Of a stretch of DNA of 64,000 nt, positions 1-7,756 are shown piece after piece. Below the pieces are notes generated by a model. It saw only the letters and a list, made by a program, of their open reading frames with translations, was not told the origin of the DNA and did not search any database. Where the stretch lies: positions 434,001-498,000 of the forward strand of contig CANLWK010000003.1 in NCBI GenBank assembly GCA_947494805.1. Direction: 5' to 3'. A program made the position numbers and the translations under genes. This stretch comes from an uncultured Croceitalea sp. (GTDB taxonomy: Bacteria; Bacteroidota; Bacteroidia; Flavobacteriales; Flavobacteriaceae). The stretch's first letter is position 1; each line of letters opens with the position of its first letter.

Positions 1-1413
1 GGGGTTAGTGGTCCCGCTGCTGGTTTGGCAGCTATTGTTTTGACAGCGATAGGCACATTAGGAGGTTATGAAAATTTCTTGGTCGCTGTCGTTCTTGGCG
101 GTGCCATACAACTTTTGTTCGGCTTTTTAAAAGCCGGTATCATAGGTTACTATTTTCCATCGTCGGTCATCAAGGGAATGCTGACGGGTATAGGTATCAT
201 TATCATCTTAAAGCAGATTCCGCATTTCTTTGGATATGACCCGGATCCTGAAGGTGATTTCGCTTTTTTTCAGGTTGATGGAGAGAATACTTTCACTGAA
301 ATATTTGAAAGTATCAACAATATTAGCCCAGGGGCCACCTTAATTGCGATAATCGGTTTGGGCATTTTAATCTTATGGGATAAAGTATTGTCAAAAAAAG
401 GAAAAGTGTTCCAACTCGTTCAAGGCCCCCTTGTGGCCGTTGTCATCGGAATTTTATTCTACGTCTTTACCAAAGGCAGTGACACCTTGGCAATTTCTGC
501 GGACCATTTGGTAAGTGTACCCATTCCTGAAGATATGGACTCCTTTTTAGGCCAGTTCAGCTTTCCGAATTTTGCGGTTATCGGCAGTCCTGAAATTTGG
601 ATTACGGCTTTCACCATTGCCCTAGTTGCAAGTTTAGAAACCTTGCTTTGTGTTGAAGCGACTGATAAATTGGACCCTGAAAAAAGAGTGACCCCGACCA
701 ACCGTGAGCTATTGGCCCAAGGTACCGGTAATATCATATCTGGCTTTATCGGTGGGCTCCCCATAACACAGGTTATCGTTCGTAGTTCGGCCAACATACA
801 ATCTGGCGGAAAATCAAAAGCATCAGCCATCATTCATGGTTTCTTTTTACTCATATCGGTTATACTAATTCCGAAGTTACTGAACATGATTCCCTTGTCG
901 GTTCTTGCGGCAATTTTGTTTATCGTAGGCTACAAATTAGCAAAGCCTGCATTGTTCAAGAAAATGTATGAGCTTGGTTGGAAACAGTTTATTCCATTCA
1001 CCGTGACCGTACTCGGTATCGTATTTACCGATTTACTTGTTGGTATAGGGCTTGGTTTAGCTGTGGGTATTGTTGTCATTTTAATAAAGAGCTATCAGAA
1101 CTCGCACTTTCTTCATATTGAAGATAAAAGCAATGGAAAACATAAAATAAAAATGACCTTGGCAGAAGAAGTTACTTTTTTCAATAAAGGTGCAATTTTA
1201 AAAGAGCTAGACGGCCTTTCTGAAGACTCTTATCTTGAAATCGATGTAAGAAAAACACGTTATTTAGATAATGACATTATTGAAATATTAGAAGACTTCA
1301 TAGACAAAGCTAAAAACAGAAACATTGATATTAAGCTCATTTCTCAGAGGGGTACCATTGAAAACCCTGAGAGTTTTATAAATTTCTTTAAACTCAGACC
1401 AAAAACAGTATAA
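1..1413 (+). CDS. SulP family anion transporter with STAS domain, 5' end missing
   Basis: Inner-membrane anion transporter of the SulP/SLC26 family. The reading frame is open from the first base, so the start codon lies outside the window; the fragment opens in the conserved SulP segment VSGPAAGL and runs 470 residues. It has many hydrophobic segments up to about residue 365, with the family-typical PTNRELLAQGTGN and GGLPITQVIVRSSAN stretches, and then a cytoplasmic STAS domain over roughly the last 100 residues. A beta carbonic anhydrase starts 9 bp after the stop. From that context I infer bicarbonate as the substrate rather than sulfate; the sequence alone does not prove it. Confidence 0.93.
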   Translation, partial: GVSGPAAGLAAIVLTAIGTLGGYENFLVAVVLGGAIQLLFGFLKAGIIGYYFPSSVIKGMLTGIGIIIILKQIPHFFGYDPDPEGDFAFFQVDGENTFTEIFESINNISPGATLIAIIGLGILILWDKVLSKKGKVFQLVQGPLVAVVIGILFYVFTKGSDTLAISADHLVSVPIPEDMDSFLGQFSFPNFAVIGSPEIWITAFTIALVASLETLLCVEATDKLDPEKRVTPTNRELLAQGTGNIISGFIGGLPITQVIVRSSANIQSGGKSKASAIIHGFFLLISVILIPKLLNMIPLSVLAAILFIVGYKLAKPALFKKMYELGWKQFIPFTVTVLGIVFTDLLVGIGLGLAVGIVVILIKSYQNSHFLHIEDKSNGKHKIKMTLAEEVTFFNKGAILKELDGLSEDSYLEIDVRKTRYLDNDIIEILEDFIDKAKNRNIDIKLISQRGTIENPESFINFFKLRPKTV

Positions 1414-1422
1414 CTATAAACT

Positions 1423-2049
1423 ATGAACGCACAAACCAAAGAAACACAGTCAGCGCTCAATCCGACAAGTGCAATTGCACTACTAAAAGAAGGAAACACC
1501 CGTTTTGTTGAAAACAAAAAAGCAAACCGAGATCTATTGGAGCAAGTAAAGCAGACCACGAACGGTCAGTATCCGTTTGCAACTATTCTAAGTTGCATCG
1601 ATTCAAGAGTCTCTGCAGAACTTGTTTTCGATCAAGGGGTCGGAGACATTTTTAGTGCAAGGGTTGCAGGCAACATTGTCAACGAAGACATTTTGGGCAG
1701 TATGGAATTTGCCTGTAAGTTGGCGGGCACAAAAGTTATTGTAGTATTGGGCCATACAAGCTGCGGGGCGGTCAAAGGTGCTTGTGACGATGCAAAAATG
1801 GGTAATCTGACCATTTTACTTCATAAAATCAAACCCGCTGTCAGGGCAATAAGCAACCCGGCTGAAATCGATAAGAGAACTTCTAAAAATCTCGAATTTG
1901 TGAACAATGTTGCTGAAGAGAATGTTCGTTTGACCATTGAGGATATCAGAAGCCTTAGCCCTGTATTAAAAGGTATGGAAGATACAGGCGAAATTGCAAT
2001 TGTAGGTGCCATGTACGACATTGCTGATGGCAAGGTCCATTTTCTTTAA
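1423..2049 (+). CDS. Beta-class carbonic anhydrase
   Basis: Zinc enzyme interconverting CO2 and bicarbonate. The 208-residue protein has the beta-class zinc ligands: Cys58 and Asp60 within SCIDSR (the Asp-Arg dyad is D60/R62), and His111 and Cys114 in GHTSCGAVKGA. No signal peptide is evident, so it is probably cytoplasmic. It follows a SulP transporter by 9 bp, almost certainly in the same transcript, and a second SulP gene lies 208 bp downstream. The arrangement fits a bicarbonate uptake and interconversion unit. Confidence 0.95.
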   Translation: MNAQTKETQSALNPTSAIALLKEGNTRFVENKKANRDLLEQVKQTTNGQYPFATILSCIDSRVSAELVFDQGVGDIFSARVAGNIVNEDILGSMEFACKLAGTKVIVVLGHTSCGAVKGACDDAKMGNLTILLHKIKPAVRAISNPAEIDKRTSKNLEFVNNVAEENVRLTIEDIRSLSPVLKGMEDTGEIAIVGAMYDIADGKVHFL

Positions 2050-2170
2050 ACATTGTCTTTGTTCTACTGAAAGCAAACAACATCTGTTGGTATCTATTAC
2101 TTTGTAAAGATGGCAAGTTTGCAACCTTTTATTTCGGACCACCTATAACCTTAGGTTTACAGTTGAAAAC

Positions 2171-2200
2171 TTGTCTAACAAACAATTCTGTATAACTTTA
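2171..2200 (+). promoter_or_regulatory. Candidate Bacteroidota promoter of the second SulP gene
   Basis: TTG at 2171-2173 is followed by 19 bp and TAACTTTA at 2193-2200. This is close to the phylum consensus (-33 TTTG, -7 TAnnTTTG) with one mismatch in the -7 box. It lies 57 bp before the ATG at 2258. Confidence 0.45.
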
Positions 2201-2257
2201 GAAGTGTTTAAAGTAAATACAATTACGACAATTTAGAACCAAACTACGATTCGACCT

Positions 2258-3922
2258 ATGGCAAAAGTATTTTACGACACTAAGTATTTAAAAGGCGATT
2301 TAACAGGTGGTCTTGTGGCCGGTGTAGTTGCCCTGCCTTTAGCATTGGCATTTGGGGTACAGTCAGGTCTTGGGGCGATTGCTGGTCTTTATGGTGCCAT
2401 TGCAGTCGGAATCTTAGCCGCCATCTTTGGAGGCACCACGACTCAGGCCAGTGGACCAACAGGGCCTATGACCGTGGTTTCAGCAACTTTGGTAGCCAGT
2501 GCCATCGATGTGGCAGGGAGCCTGCAAGATGCCATGGGCATTATTTTGTTGAGTTTTTTGGTCGGTGGGCTCCTGCAGATTATTTTCGGACTAATTAATA
2601 TTGCCGGTTACATTAAATACTTTCCCTATCCCGTGGTCTCTGGCTTTATGAGCGGTGTCGGGTTGATTATCATCATTTTACAGATTTTTCCATTTGCCGG
2701 TTTAGATTCCGCAAAATCTACGCTCAAAGTCATGGGCGATTTACCGCGCTTGTTTAGCGATTTTAATTGGCAGGCCTTGACCTTGGGCGGTATAACCGTT
2801 GTCATTTACTATATTTTCCCCAGAATTACCAAAGCCGTGCCAAGTGCATTGGTAGCCCTGATATCAGTATCGCTCTTTGCTTATTTCATCAAGTGGGATG
2901 TACCTATCATTGGTGAAATTCCTTCAGGTTTGCCGACCATACAATTTGAGGGGCTTTTCAATATTGATAGTAGTGCTTATTTCATGATTTTAGAGTATGG
3001 TATGGTACTCGCCGTTTTAGGTTCAATAGATTCACTGCTTACTTCGGTCATTGCAGATAACATGACCAAAACCAAACATAACAGCAACCGCGAATTGATA
3101 GGACAGGGCATAGGCAATATGGCGGCCGCTTTAATCGGCGGTATACCTGGGGCTGGAGCTACAAAGGGCACAGTGGTCAACATCAATTCTGGAGGGAGGA
3201 CGAGATTGTCCGGCGCCTTACATGGCGTCTTTTTATTGGCCGTTTTACTTGGGCTGAGTTCATTGGCAGCGTATATTCCATTGGCTGTTTTGGCGGGTAT
3301 TTTGATTCCTATAGGATTCAAAATTATCGACACCAGAGGCTTAAAACATCTTAAACTCGTTCCTAGGGCAGATGGCATTGTCCTTATCATTGTTTTGCTC
3401 TGGACCACTTTTGGAAGCCTGATACAGGCCGTTGGCATAGGAGTTACCCTAGCTGCACTACTCTTTATGAAGCGTGCCAGCGATATTGGCGAAGAAGGTA
3501 TGCAAGTAGGTACCCTTGCCGGTTTTGATGGTGAAAAACCATGGAAAGATGAAACCGAATTTTATGAAAAATTCAAGGATAAGATTTATATCAAACATTT
3601 GTATGGCCCTTTGTTCTTTGGATTTACCTCACATTTTCAAGAACAGGTCAAAAACATAGGTGAAGGGGTGAGGGTCTTGGTCATTCGTATGGATCGTGTG
3701 CCTTATGTTGACCAATCGGGAATTTACGCCTTGGAAAATGCCATTTTAGATTTGACCTTGAGAGATATTAAGGTTGTGCTCACCGGTGTGCAAGAGCAGC
3801 CTCGTGATTTATTGACAAGTATTGATATTATACCTGACCTCATTCCAAAAGATTATGTTTTCGAAAGTTTTGATGAGTGTTTGACATGGCTCCAACCCAT
3901 TGTTGAAGAAAATGAAGCTTAA
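2258..3922 (+). CDS. SulP family anion transporter with STAS domain
   Basis: Complete 554-residue SulP/SLC26 transporter. About ten to twelve hydrophobic segments lie between residues 15 and 405, including the conserved QASGPTGPMTVV stretch near residue 68 and GIPGAGATKGTVVNINSGG in the later half of the membrane domain. A STAS domain occupies about residues 440-550, with the typical core VLVIRMDRVPYVDQSG. It is a different subgroup from the truncated SulP at the window start, so the two are not a recent duplication. Bicarbonate is the likely substrate by context with the carbonic anhydrase; sulfate is possible. Confidence 0.93.
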   Translation: MAKVFYDTKYLKGDLTGGLVAGVVALPLALAFGVQSGLGAIAGLYGAIAVGILAAIFGGTTTQASGPTGPMTVVSATLVASAIDVAGSLQDAMGIILLSFLVGGLLQIIFGLINIAGYIKYFPYPVVSGFMSGVGLIIIILQIFPFAGLDSAKSTLKVMGDLPRLFSDFNWQALTLGGITVVIYYIFPRITKAVPSALVALISVSLFAYFIKWDVPIIGEIPSGLPTIQFEGLFNIDSSAYFMILEYGMVLAVLGSIDSLLTSVIADNMTKTKHNSNRELIGQGIGNMAAALIGGIPGAGATKGTVVNINSGGRTRLSGALHGVFLLAVLLGLSSLAAYIPLAVLAGILIPIGFKIIDTRGLKHLKLVPRADGIVLIIVLLWTTFGSLIQAVGIGVTLAALLFMKRASDIGEEGMQVGTLAGFDGEKPWKDETEFYEKFKDKIYIKHLYGPLFFGFTSHFQEQVKNIGEGVRVLVIRMDRVPYVDQSGIYALENAILDLTLRDIKVVLTGVQEQPRDLLTSIDIIPDLIPKDYVFESFDECLTWLQPIVEENEA

Positions 3923-3928
3923 CACGGT

Positions 3929-4642
3929 ATGTCACTACCAAAGTTTCCAAACGATTCTGGGCCCATTTATCTTGAAACCATTTCACGAAGACTTCCCGTT
4001 GAACCTTTCAATACCTATAGCAATCTTATTTTTGTTGTCATACTGATCTATTGAGGAGTTCAGGTCTATAAGAACCAGAAACAACAGTGGTTTTTGGTTA
4101 CCGCACTTCCGGTTATTTTCATCAGTTTTACCGGTGGTACAATCTACCACGCCACAAGAATTCACGAGATTTGGTTGTTATTAGGTTCGGTGCCCATCAT
4201 GTTACTTTGTATGGGGTTAGTGGTCTATTTATTTTTAAACTAGTGGGCAAATGGTTGCAACGGCTGCTCTTTATGGTGCTCTTGTTTGGTGCTTCATTTA
4301 TTTTACGGCAACTACCAACTAGTGCTACGTTTAAAATTTCTTTGGGTTATATGGTTACGGCCTTGACCATTCTTATTCCAATACTATGGTATCTGTACAA
4401 AACCAAATGGGTAAATACGGTGCCCGCTGTATTGGCTTTTTCTTTTTGGTCTAGCCATTTACTTTCGCAGTATTGATTTGCAACAAGATTTCTTTACCAT
4501 GGGCACACATTGGTTATGGCATCTTTTTGGAGGGGGTGCGGTACATTTTTTAATCGCCTATTTATTCAAAGACAATTCACTAAATTTGCCCCCACGCAAA
4601 GCCAATGACCATGATAGAGAACCTAAAGCAACATCTCGCTGA
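3929..4642 (+). pseudogene. Broken multi-pass membrane protein resembling the CREST/alkaline ceramidase family
   Basis: Translating from ATG 3929 gives a membrane protein interrupted by a TGA at 4052-4054. The frame continues with sensible sequence to about 4235, where a -1 shift moves it to the next frame before the TAG at 4241. That frame carries hydrophobic sequence to about 4447, where a +1 shift in a T-run restores the original frame through to the TGA at 4640. Pieced together, the product is about 235 residues with several membrane segments. Three motifs recall the CREST hydrolase superfamily (alkaline ceramidases, PAQR, Per1): an early VEPFNTYSN, a GGTIYHAT segment, and THWLWHLFGGGAVH near the end. 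The 3' end overlaps pheS. Two lesions lie in homopolymers, so sequencing error is a real alternative to decay. The family call is tentative. Confidence 0.65.
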
Positions 4643-5630
4643 AGTAGAACGTTTCGCATCAACCTCTAAAGATGAGATTGAAGCTTTCCGAATAAAATAT
4701 TTAGGCAAAAAGGGCTTATTGAACGAGTTCTTTGCAGCGTTTAAAAACGTACCCAATGAGCAGAAGAAAGAATTCGGTCAAGTTATCAATCAGCTCAAGA
4801 ATACGGCCACGGAAAAAGTAAAAAGTTTAAATGGCGCTTTAGAGAACCAAAGTGATGTCAAAGGAAGTTTTGGAGACCTCACCCGCCCAGGAGAACCCAT
4901 ACCTTTGGGGGCAAGACACCCTATCTCCATTGTCAAGAATCAAATTATAGATATTTTCTCAAGGATAGGATTCAATGTTTCTGAAGGACCAGAAATTGAA
5001 GATGACTGGCATAATTTCACCGCTTTAAACCTGCCTGAATACCATCCTGCACGAGATATGCAGGATACGTTCTTCATTCAGACCGATCCCGATATCTTGT
5101 TGCGCACCCATACTTCATCGGTACAGGTTCGCTATATGGAAAACAACAAACCTCCGATTAGGACCATTTCACCTGGTAGGGTTTACCGAAATGAGGCCAT
5201 TTCTGCCCGTTCGCACTGTTTTTTCCATCAGGTAGAAGGATTATATGTAGACAAAGATGTATCATTCGCTGATTTAAAACAGACCTTGCAGTATTTTACT
5301 TCTGAAATGTTCGGAAAGTCAAAAATACGCCTGCGCCCTTCATACTTCCCTTTTACCGAACCAAGTGCTGAGGTTGACGTGTACTGGGGACTGGAAACGG
5401 AAACCGACTATAAAATGACGAAGGGCACAGGATGGCTAGAAATTATGGGCTGTGGAATGGTAGACCCGAACGTTTTACAAAACTGTGGCATTGACCCTGA
5501 AACCTATTCGGGTTTTGCCTTTGGTATGGGTATAGATCGTATTGCTTTGTTACTTCATCAAATTTCGGATATTCGCCTATTGAGCGAGAACGACGTTCGC
5601 TTTTTGGAACAGTTCAAAAGTGCCTTATAA
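4605..5630 (+). CDS. pheS: Phenylalanine--tRNA ligase alpha subunit
   Basis: Catalytic subunit of the class II phenylalanyl-tRNA synthetase, which charges tRNA-Phe together with PheT (not in this window). The 341-residue protein has the N-terminal coiled-coil arm (about 1-85), class II motif 2 around GRVYRNEAISARSHCFFHQ, and the C-terminal motif 3 GFAFGMGIDRIALL; the Ala in GFA is the wild-type Phe-pocket residue. Two in-frame ATGs occur (4605 and 4611). The second gives MIENLKQH and may be the true start. A -7-like box TAAATTTG sits at 4581-4588, so transcription may begin just upstream, inside the end of the broken membrane gene. Confidence 0.97.
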   Translation: MTMIENLKQHLAEVERFASTSKDEIEAFRIKYLGKKGLLNEFFAAFKNVPNEQKKEFGQVINQLKNTATEKVKSLNGALENQSDVKGSFGDLTRPGEPIPLGARHPISIVKNQIIDIFSRIGFNVSEGPEIEDDWHNFTALNLPEYHPARDMQDTFFIQTDPDILLRTHTSSVQVRYMENNKPPIRTISPGRVYRNEAISARSHCFFHQVEGLYVDKDVSFADLKQTLQYFTSEMFGKSKIRLRPSYFPFTEPSAEVDVYWGLETETDYKMTKGTGWLEIMGCGMVDPNVLQNCGIDPETYSGFAFGMGIDRIALLLHQISDIRLLSENDVRFLEQFKSAL

Positions 5631-5639
5631 GGACTCTCA

Positions 5640-6035
5640 ATGAAGAAAGATATTGATATTCCCATTGCCAAAGATGTCTATGTGGCAATTGTTCATGAAT
5701 GGAACAAAGAATTTCTTTCAAAAGATTGGAACGCCTATATTATCAACAATAGAAAAACATCCCTTGAAATGGTATTGGTTGTTTCAAAAGGATTTGACGG
5801 TGAACGTAAGACTTCGACCATGCGCTACGCATTTGGTGTTGTTGCTGCGAAGGGTTTCGAAAAAATAGAAATGGTCACTGAAGATGTGTTGGGGCTCAAC
5901 AATGAGTTTTTTGTTACCTACTACGCAGATAACAAGCTTTACGAAAAGCGTTTCATGTTTGAGAAGAATACCGTATCTGAAAAAACCCTAACCCATATTC
6001 CACTGCTCGAAATGGATGGGATATTGGCCAAGTAA
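5640..6035 (+). CDS. Conserved hypothetical protein downstream of pheS
   Basis: A 131-residue soluble protein of unknown function starting 9 bp after pheS, so co-transcribed with it. I see no signal peptide, membrane segment or catalytic motif; the sequence is a mix of strands and helices (for example MVLVVSKGFDGERKTSTMRY). Proteins like this beside pheS in flavobacteria are sometimes mislabelled as synthetase alpha subunit by proximity; it has no synthetase motif. It ends convergently with the CYTH gene, leaving 2 bp between stops. Confidence 0.8.
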   Translation: MKKDIDIPIAKDVYVAIVHEWNKEFLSKDWNAYIINNRKTSLEMVLVVSKGFDGERKTSTMRYAFGVVAAKGFEKIEMVTEDVLGLNNEFFVTYYADNKLYEKRFMFEKNTVSEKTLTHIPLLEMDGILAK

Positions 6036-6037
6036 AC

Positions 6038-6511
6038 TTACCATTTACTAAAAGGCACTTTGCTCAACTGAGAATTGTAGTACCTGCTATCCCCGGTAAC
6101 TTCTTTGCCCAACCAGTCCGGTTTTTCAAAAATTTCATCTTCATGTTGTAGCTCTATTTCTGCTATGGTTAATCCTTTGTTTTCACCCAAAAACTCATCC
6201 ACTTCAAAAAGATGTCCAGCTACTGGCACTTCAAAACGTGTCTTTTCTACAATTACGGGCTCGCACAGATCAATCAGGTTCATTGCCTCGGCCACCATTA
6301 TTTCGGTTTGCCACTCAAAACGTGTGGTACCCGACTCGTTGCCCTTTCCTTTAACGGTCAAATACCCTTTATCCCTTTTGATACGCACGCGAACGGTACG
6401 TTCTGGGTCAGTATTTAAAAAACCTTGTACAATACGCTCTTTTGAACTTGCAAATTTCTTATAAGCATCTGATTTTACGAGAAACTTGCGTTCAATTTCT
6501 AAGTGCTCCAT
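6038..6511 (-). CDS. CYTH domain protein (triphosphate tunnel metalloenzyme)
   Basis: A 157-residue single-domain CYTH protein. The N-terminal signature is present as LEIERKFLV (the ExExK motif), followed by the alternating basic and acidic strands of the tunnel fold: VRVRIKRDKGYLTVKGKG, GTTRFEWQTEI, and a late acidic strand LFEVDEFLGENKGLTIAEIE. Bacterial members of this size usually hydrolyse inorganic triphosphate or another triphosphate; a nucleotide cyclase role cannot be excluded. Convergent with the pheS-linked gene. Confidence 0.9.
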   Translation of the reverse strand: MEHLEIERKFLVKSDAYKKFASSKERIVQGFLNTDPERTVRVRIKRDKGYLTVKGKGNESGTTRFEWQTEIMVAEAMNLIDLCEPVIVEKTRFEVPVAGHLFEVDEFLGENKGLTIAEIELQHEDEIFEKPDWLGKEVTGDSRYYNSQLSKVPFSKW

Positions 6512-6528
6512 TTGTTTGGAATTTCATA

Positions 6529-6552
6529 ATCATTCTTGTGAAGGCAAGAATC
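6529..6552 (+). repeat. Dispersed short palindromic repeat, copy 1
   Basis: Imperfect palindrome with 7-bp arms ATTCTTG and CAAGAAT around TGAAGG, preceded by TC. It matches, in the opposite orientation, the element at 35547-35570; both share the core TCATTCT-G-GAAGGCA. Both copies lie between genes. Confidence 0.5.
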
Positions 6553-6628
6553 CAAATCGCAATAAGTGGATGCCTATTTTCACCACAATGATAAATAATA
6601 ACATGCCTAATTTACCCTAAATTTGAAT

Positions 6629-7735
6629 ATGGATTTTGATTTTCCCTTACGAAAAATCATTCATGTAGATATGGATGCCTTCTACGCATCAGTAGAACAA
6701 CATGACAATCCTGAACTCAAAGGAAAACCCATCGCCGTCGGCGGAGGTTCAAAACGAGGTGTGGTCTCTGCTGCCAGTTATGAAGCTCGAAAATATGGTG
6801 TTAGAAGTGCGATGAGTGGATTTTTAGCACAACGAAACTGTCCTGATCTCATATTTGTCAAACCACGTTATGACCGCTATAAAGAGGTCTCGCTTCAGAT
6901 CAGAAGCATCTTCTTCGAATATACTGACCTAGTTGAACCGTTGTCGCTGGATGAAGCTTATCTCGACGTTACGGAGAACAAAAAAGGGAATCCGTCAGCG
7001 ACATTGATTGCCCAAGAAATTCGCCAAAAAATATTGGATAAGACCGGATTGACGGCTTCTGCCGGAATATCCATAAACAAATTCATCGCCAAGGTCGCCA
7101 GTGATTATGACAAACCGAACGGACAAAAAACAGTAAACCCCGAAGAGGTAATAGACTTTCTAGAGGTTTTAGATATTAGAAAGTTCTACGGTGTTGGCAA
7201 GGTAACTGCAGAAAAGATGTACAAACTGGGCATTTTCACGGGCAAAGATCTAAAAACCAAATCTTCAGATTTTTTAGAAGACCATTTTGGCAAAAGTGGA
7301 ATGTATTATTACAATGTCGTACGGGGCGTCCATTTAAGCGATGTAAAACCGCACCGTATTCCAAAATCAGTCGGTGCCGAGCGTACGTTCAGCGAAAACC
7401 TTAGTAGTGAAATTTTCATGCTCGAAAGACTAGAACATATTGCAGATGAGTTGGAAAGACGGTTGGCAAAATCTAAAATAGCTGGAAAAACCATTACCCT
7501 TAAAATCAAGTACAGCGATTTTACCTTACAGACCCGAAGTAAAACATTGCCCTATTATGTTGCAAACAAAGCTTTGATTCTTGAAACGGCAAAAGAGTTG
7601 TTGTATCAACAAGAGCTACATAACTCGGTACGTTTATTGGGTATTTCACTCGCAAACCTCAACACAGAAAAGAAATCTATGGAAAAACAATCAGAACCTG
7701 AACAACTTTCGGTACAGCTTAAATTCGACCTATAG
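6629..7735 (+). CDS. dinB: DNA polymerase IV (Y-family)
   Basis: Error-prone translesion polymerase. The 368-residue protein shows the Y-family catalytic motifs HVDMDAFYASVEQ near the N-terminus and SLDEAYLDV near residue 110, then the helix-hairpin-helix region YGVGKVTAEKMYKLGI and the little-finger domain. The C-terminal QLSVQLKFDL is a plausible beta-clamp binding tail. I use ATG 6629 (MDFDFPLRK) rather than the TTG two codons upstream. A -7-like TAAATTTG at 6618-6625 would give a transcript with almost no leader. Confidence 0.95.
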   Translation: MDFDFPLRKIIHVDMDAFYASVEQHDNPELKGKPIAVGGGSKRGVVSAASYEARKYGVRSAMSGFLAQRNCPDLIFVKPRYDRYKEVSLQIRSIFFEYTDLVEPLSLDEAYLDVTENKKGNPSATLIAQEIRQKILDKTGLTASAGISINKFIAKVASDYDKPNGQKTVNPEEVIDFLEVLDIRKFYGVGKVTAEKMYKLGIFTGKDLKTKSSDFLEDHFGKSGMYYYNVVRGVHLSDVKPHRIPKSVGAERTFSENLSSEIFMLERLEHIADELERRLAKSKIAGKTITLKIKYSDFTLQTRSKTLPYYVANKALILETAKELLYQQELHNSVRLLGISLANLNTEKKSMEKQSEPEQLSVQLKFDL

Positions 7736-7756
7736 TAACGTACCGTTTATCAACAT

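Noticed and set aside
4052-4054. In-frame TGA read as selenocysteine
   Set aside because: No Sec insertion element or redox motif surrounds it, and two further frameshifts follow in the same gene.
4087-4476. A 129-residue plus-strand frame between the SulP gene and pheS as a gene of its own
   Set aside because: Its first half is out-of-frame translation of the broken membrane gene; only the part after about 4240 is real coding sequence, belonging to the pseudogene at 3929-4642.
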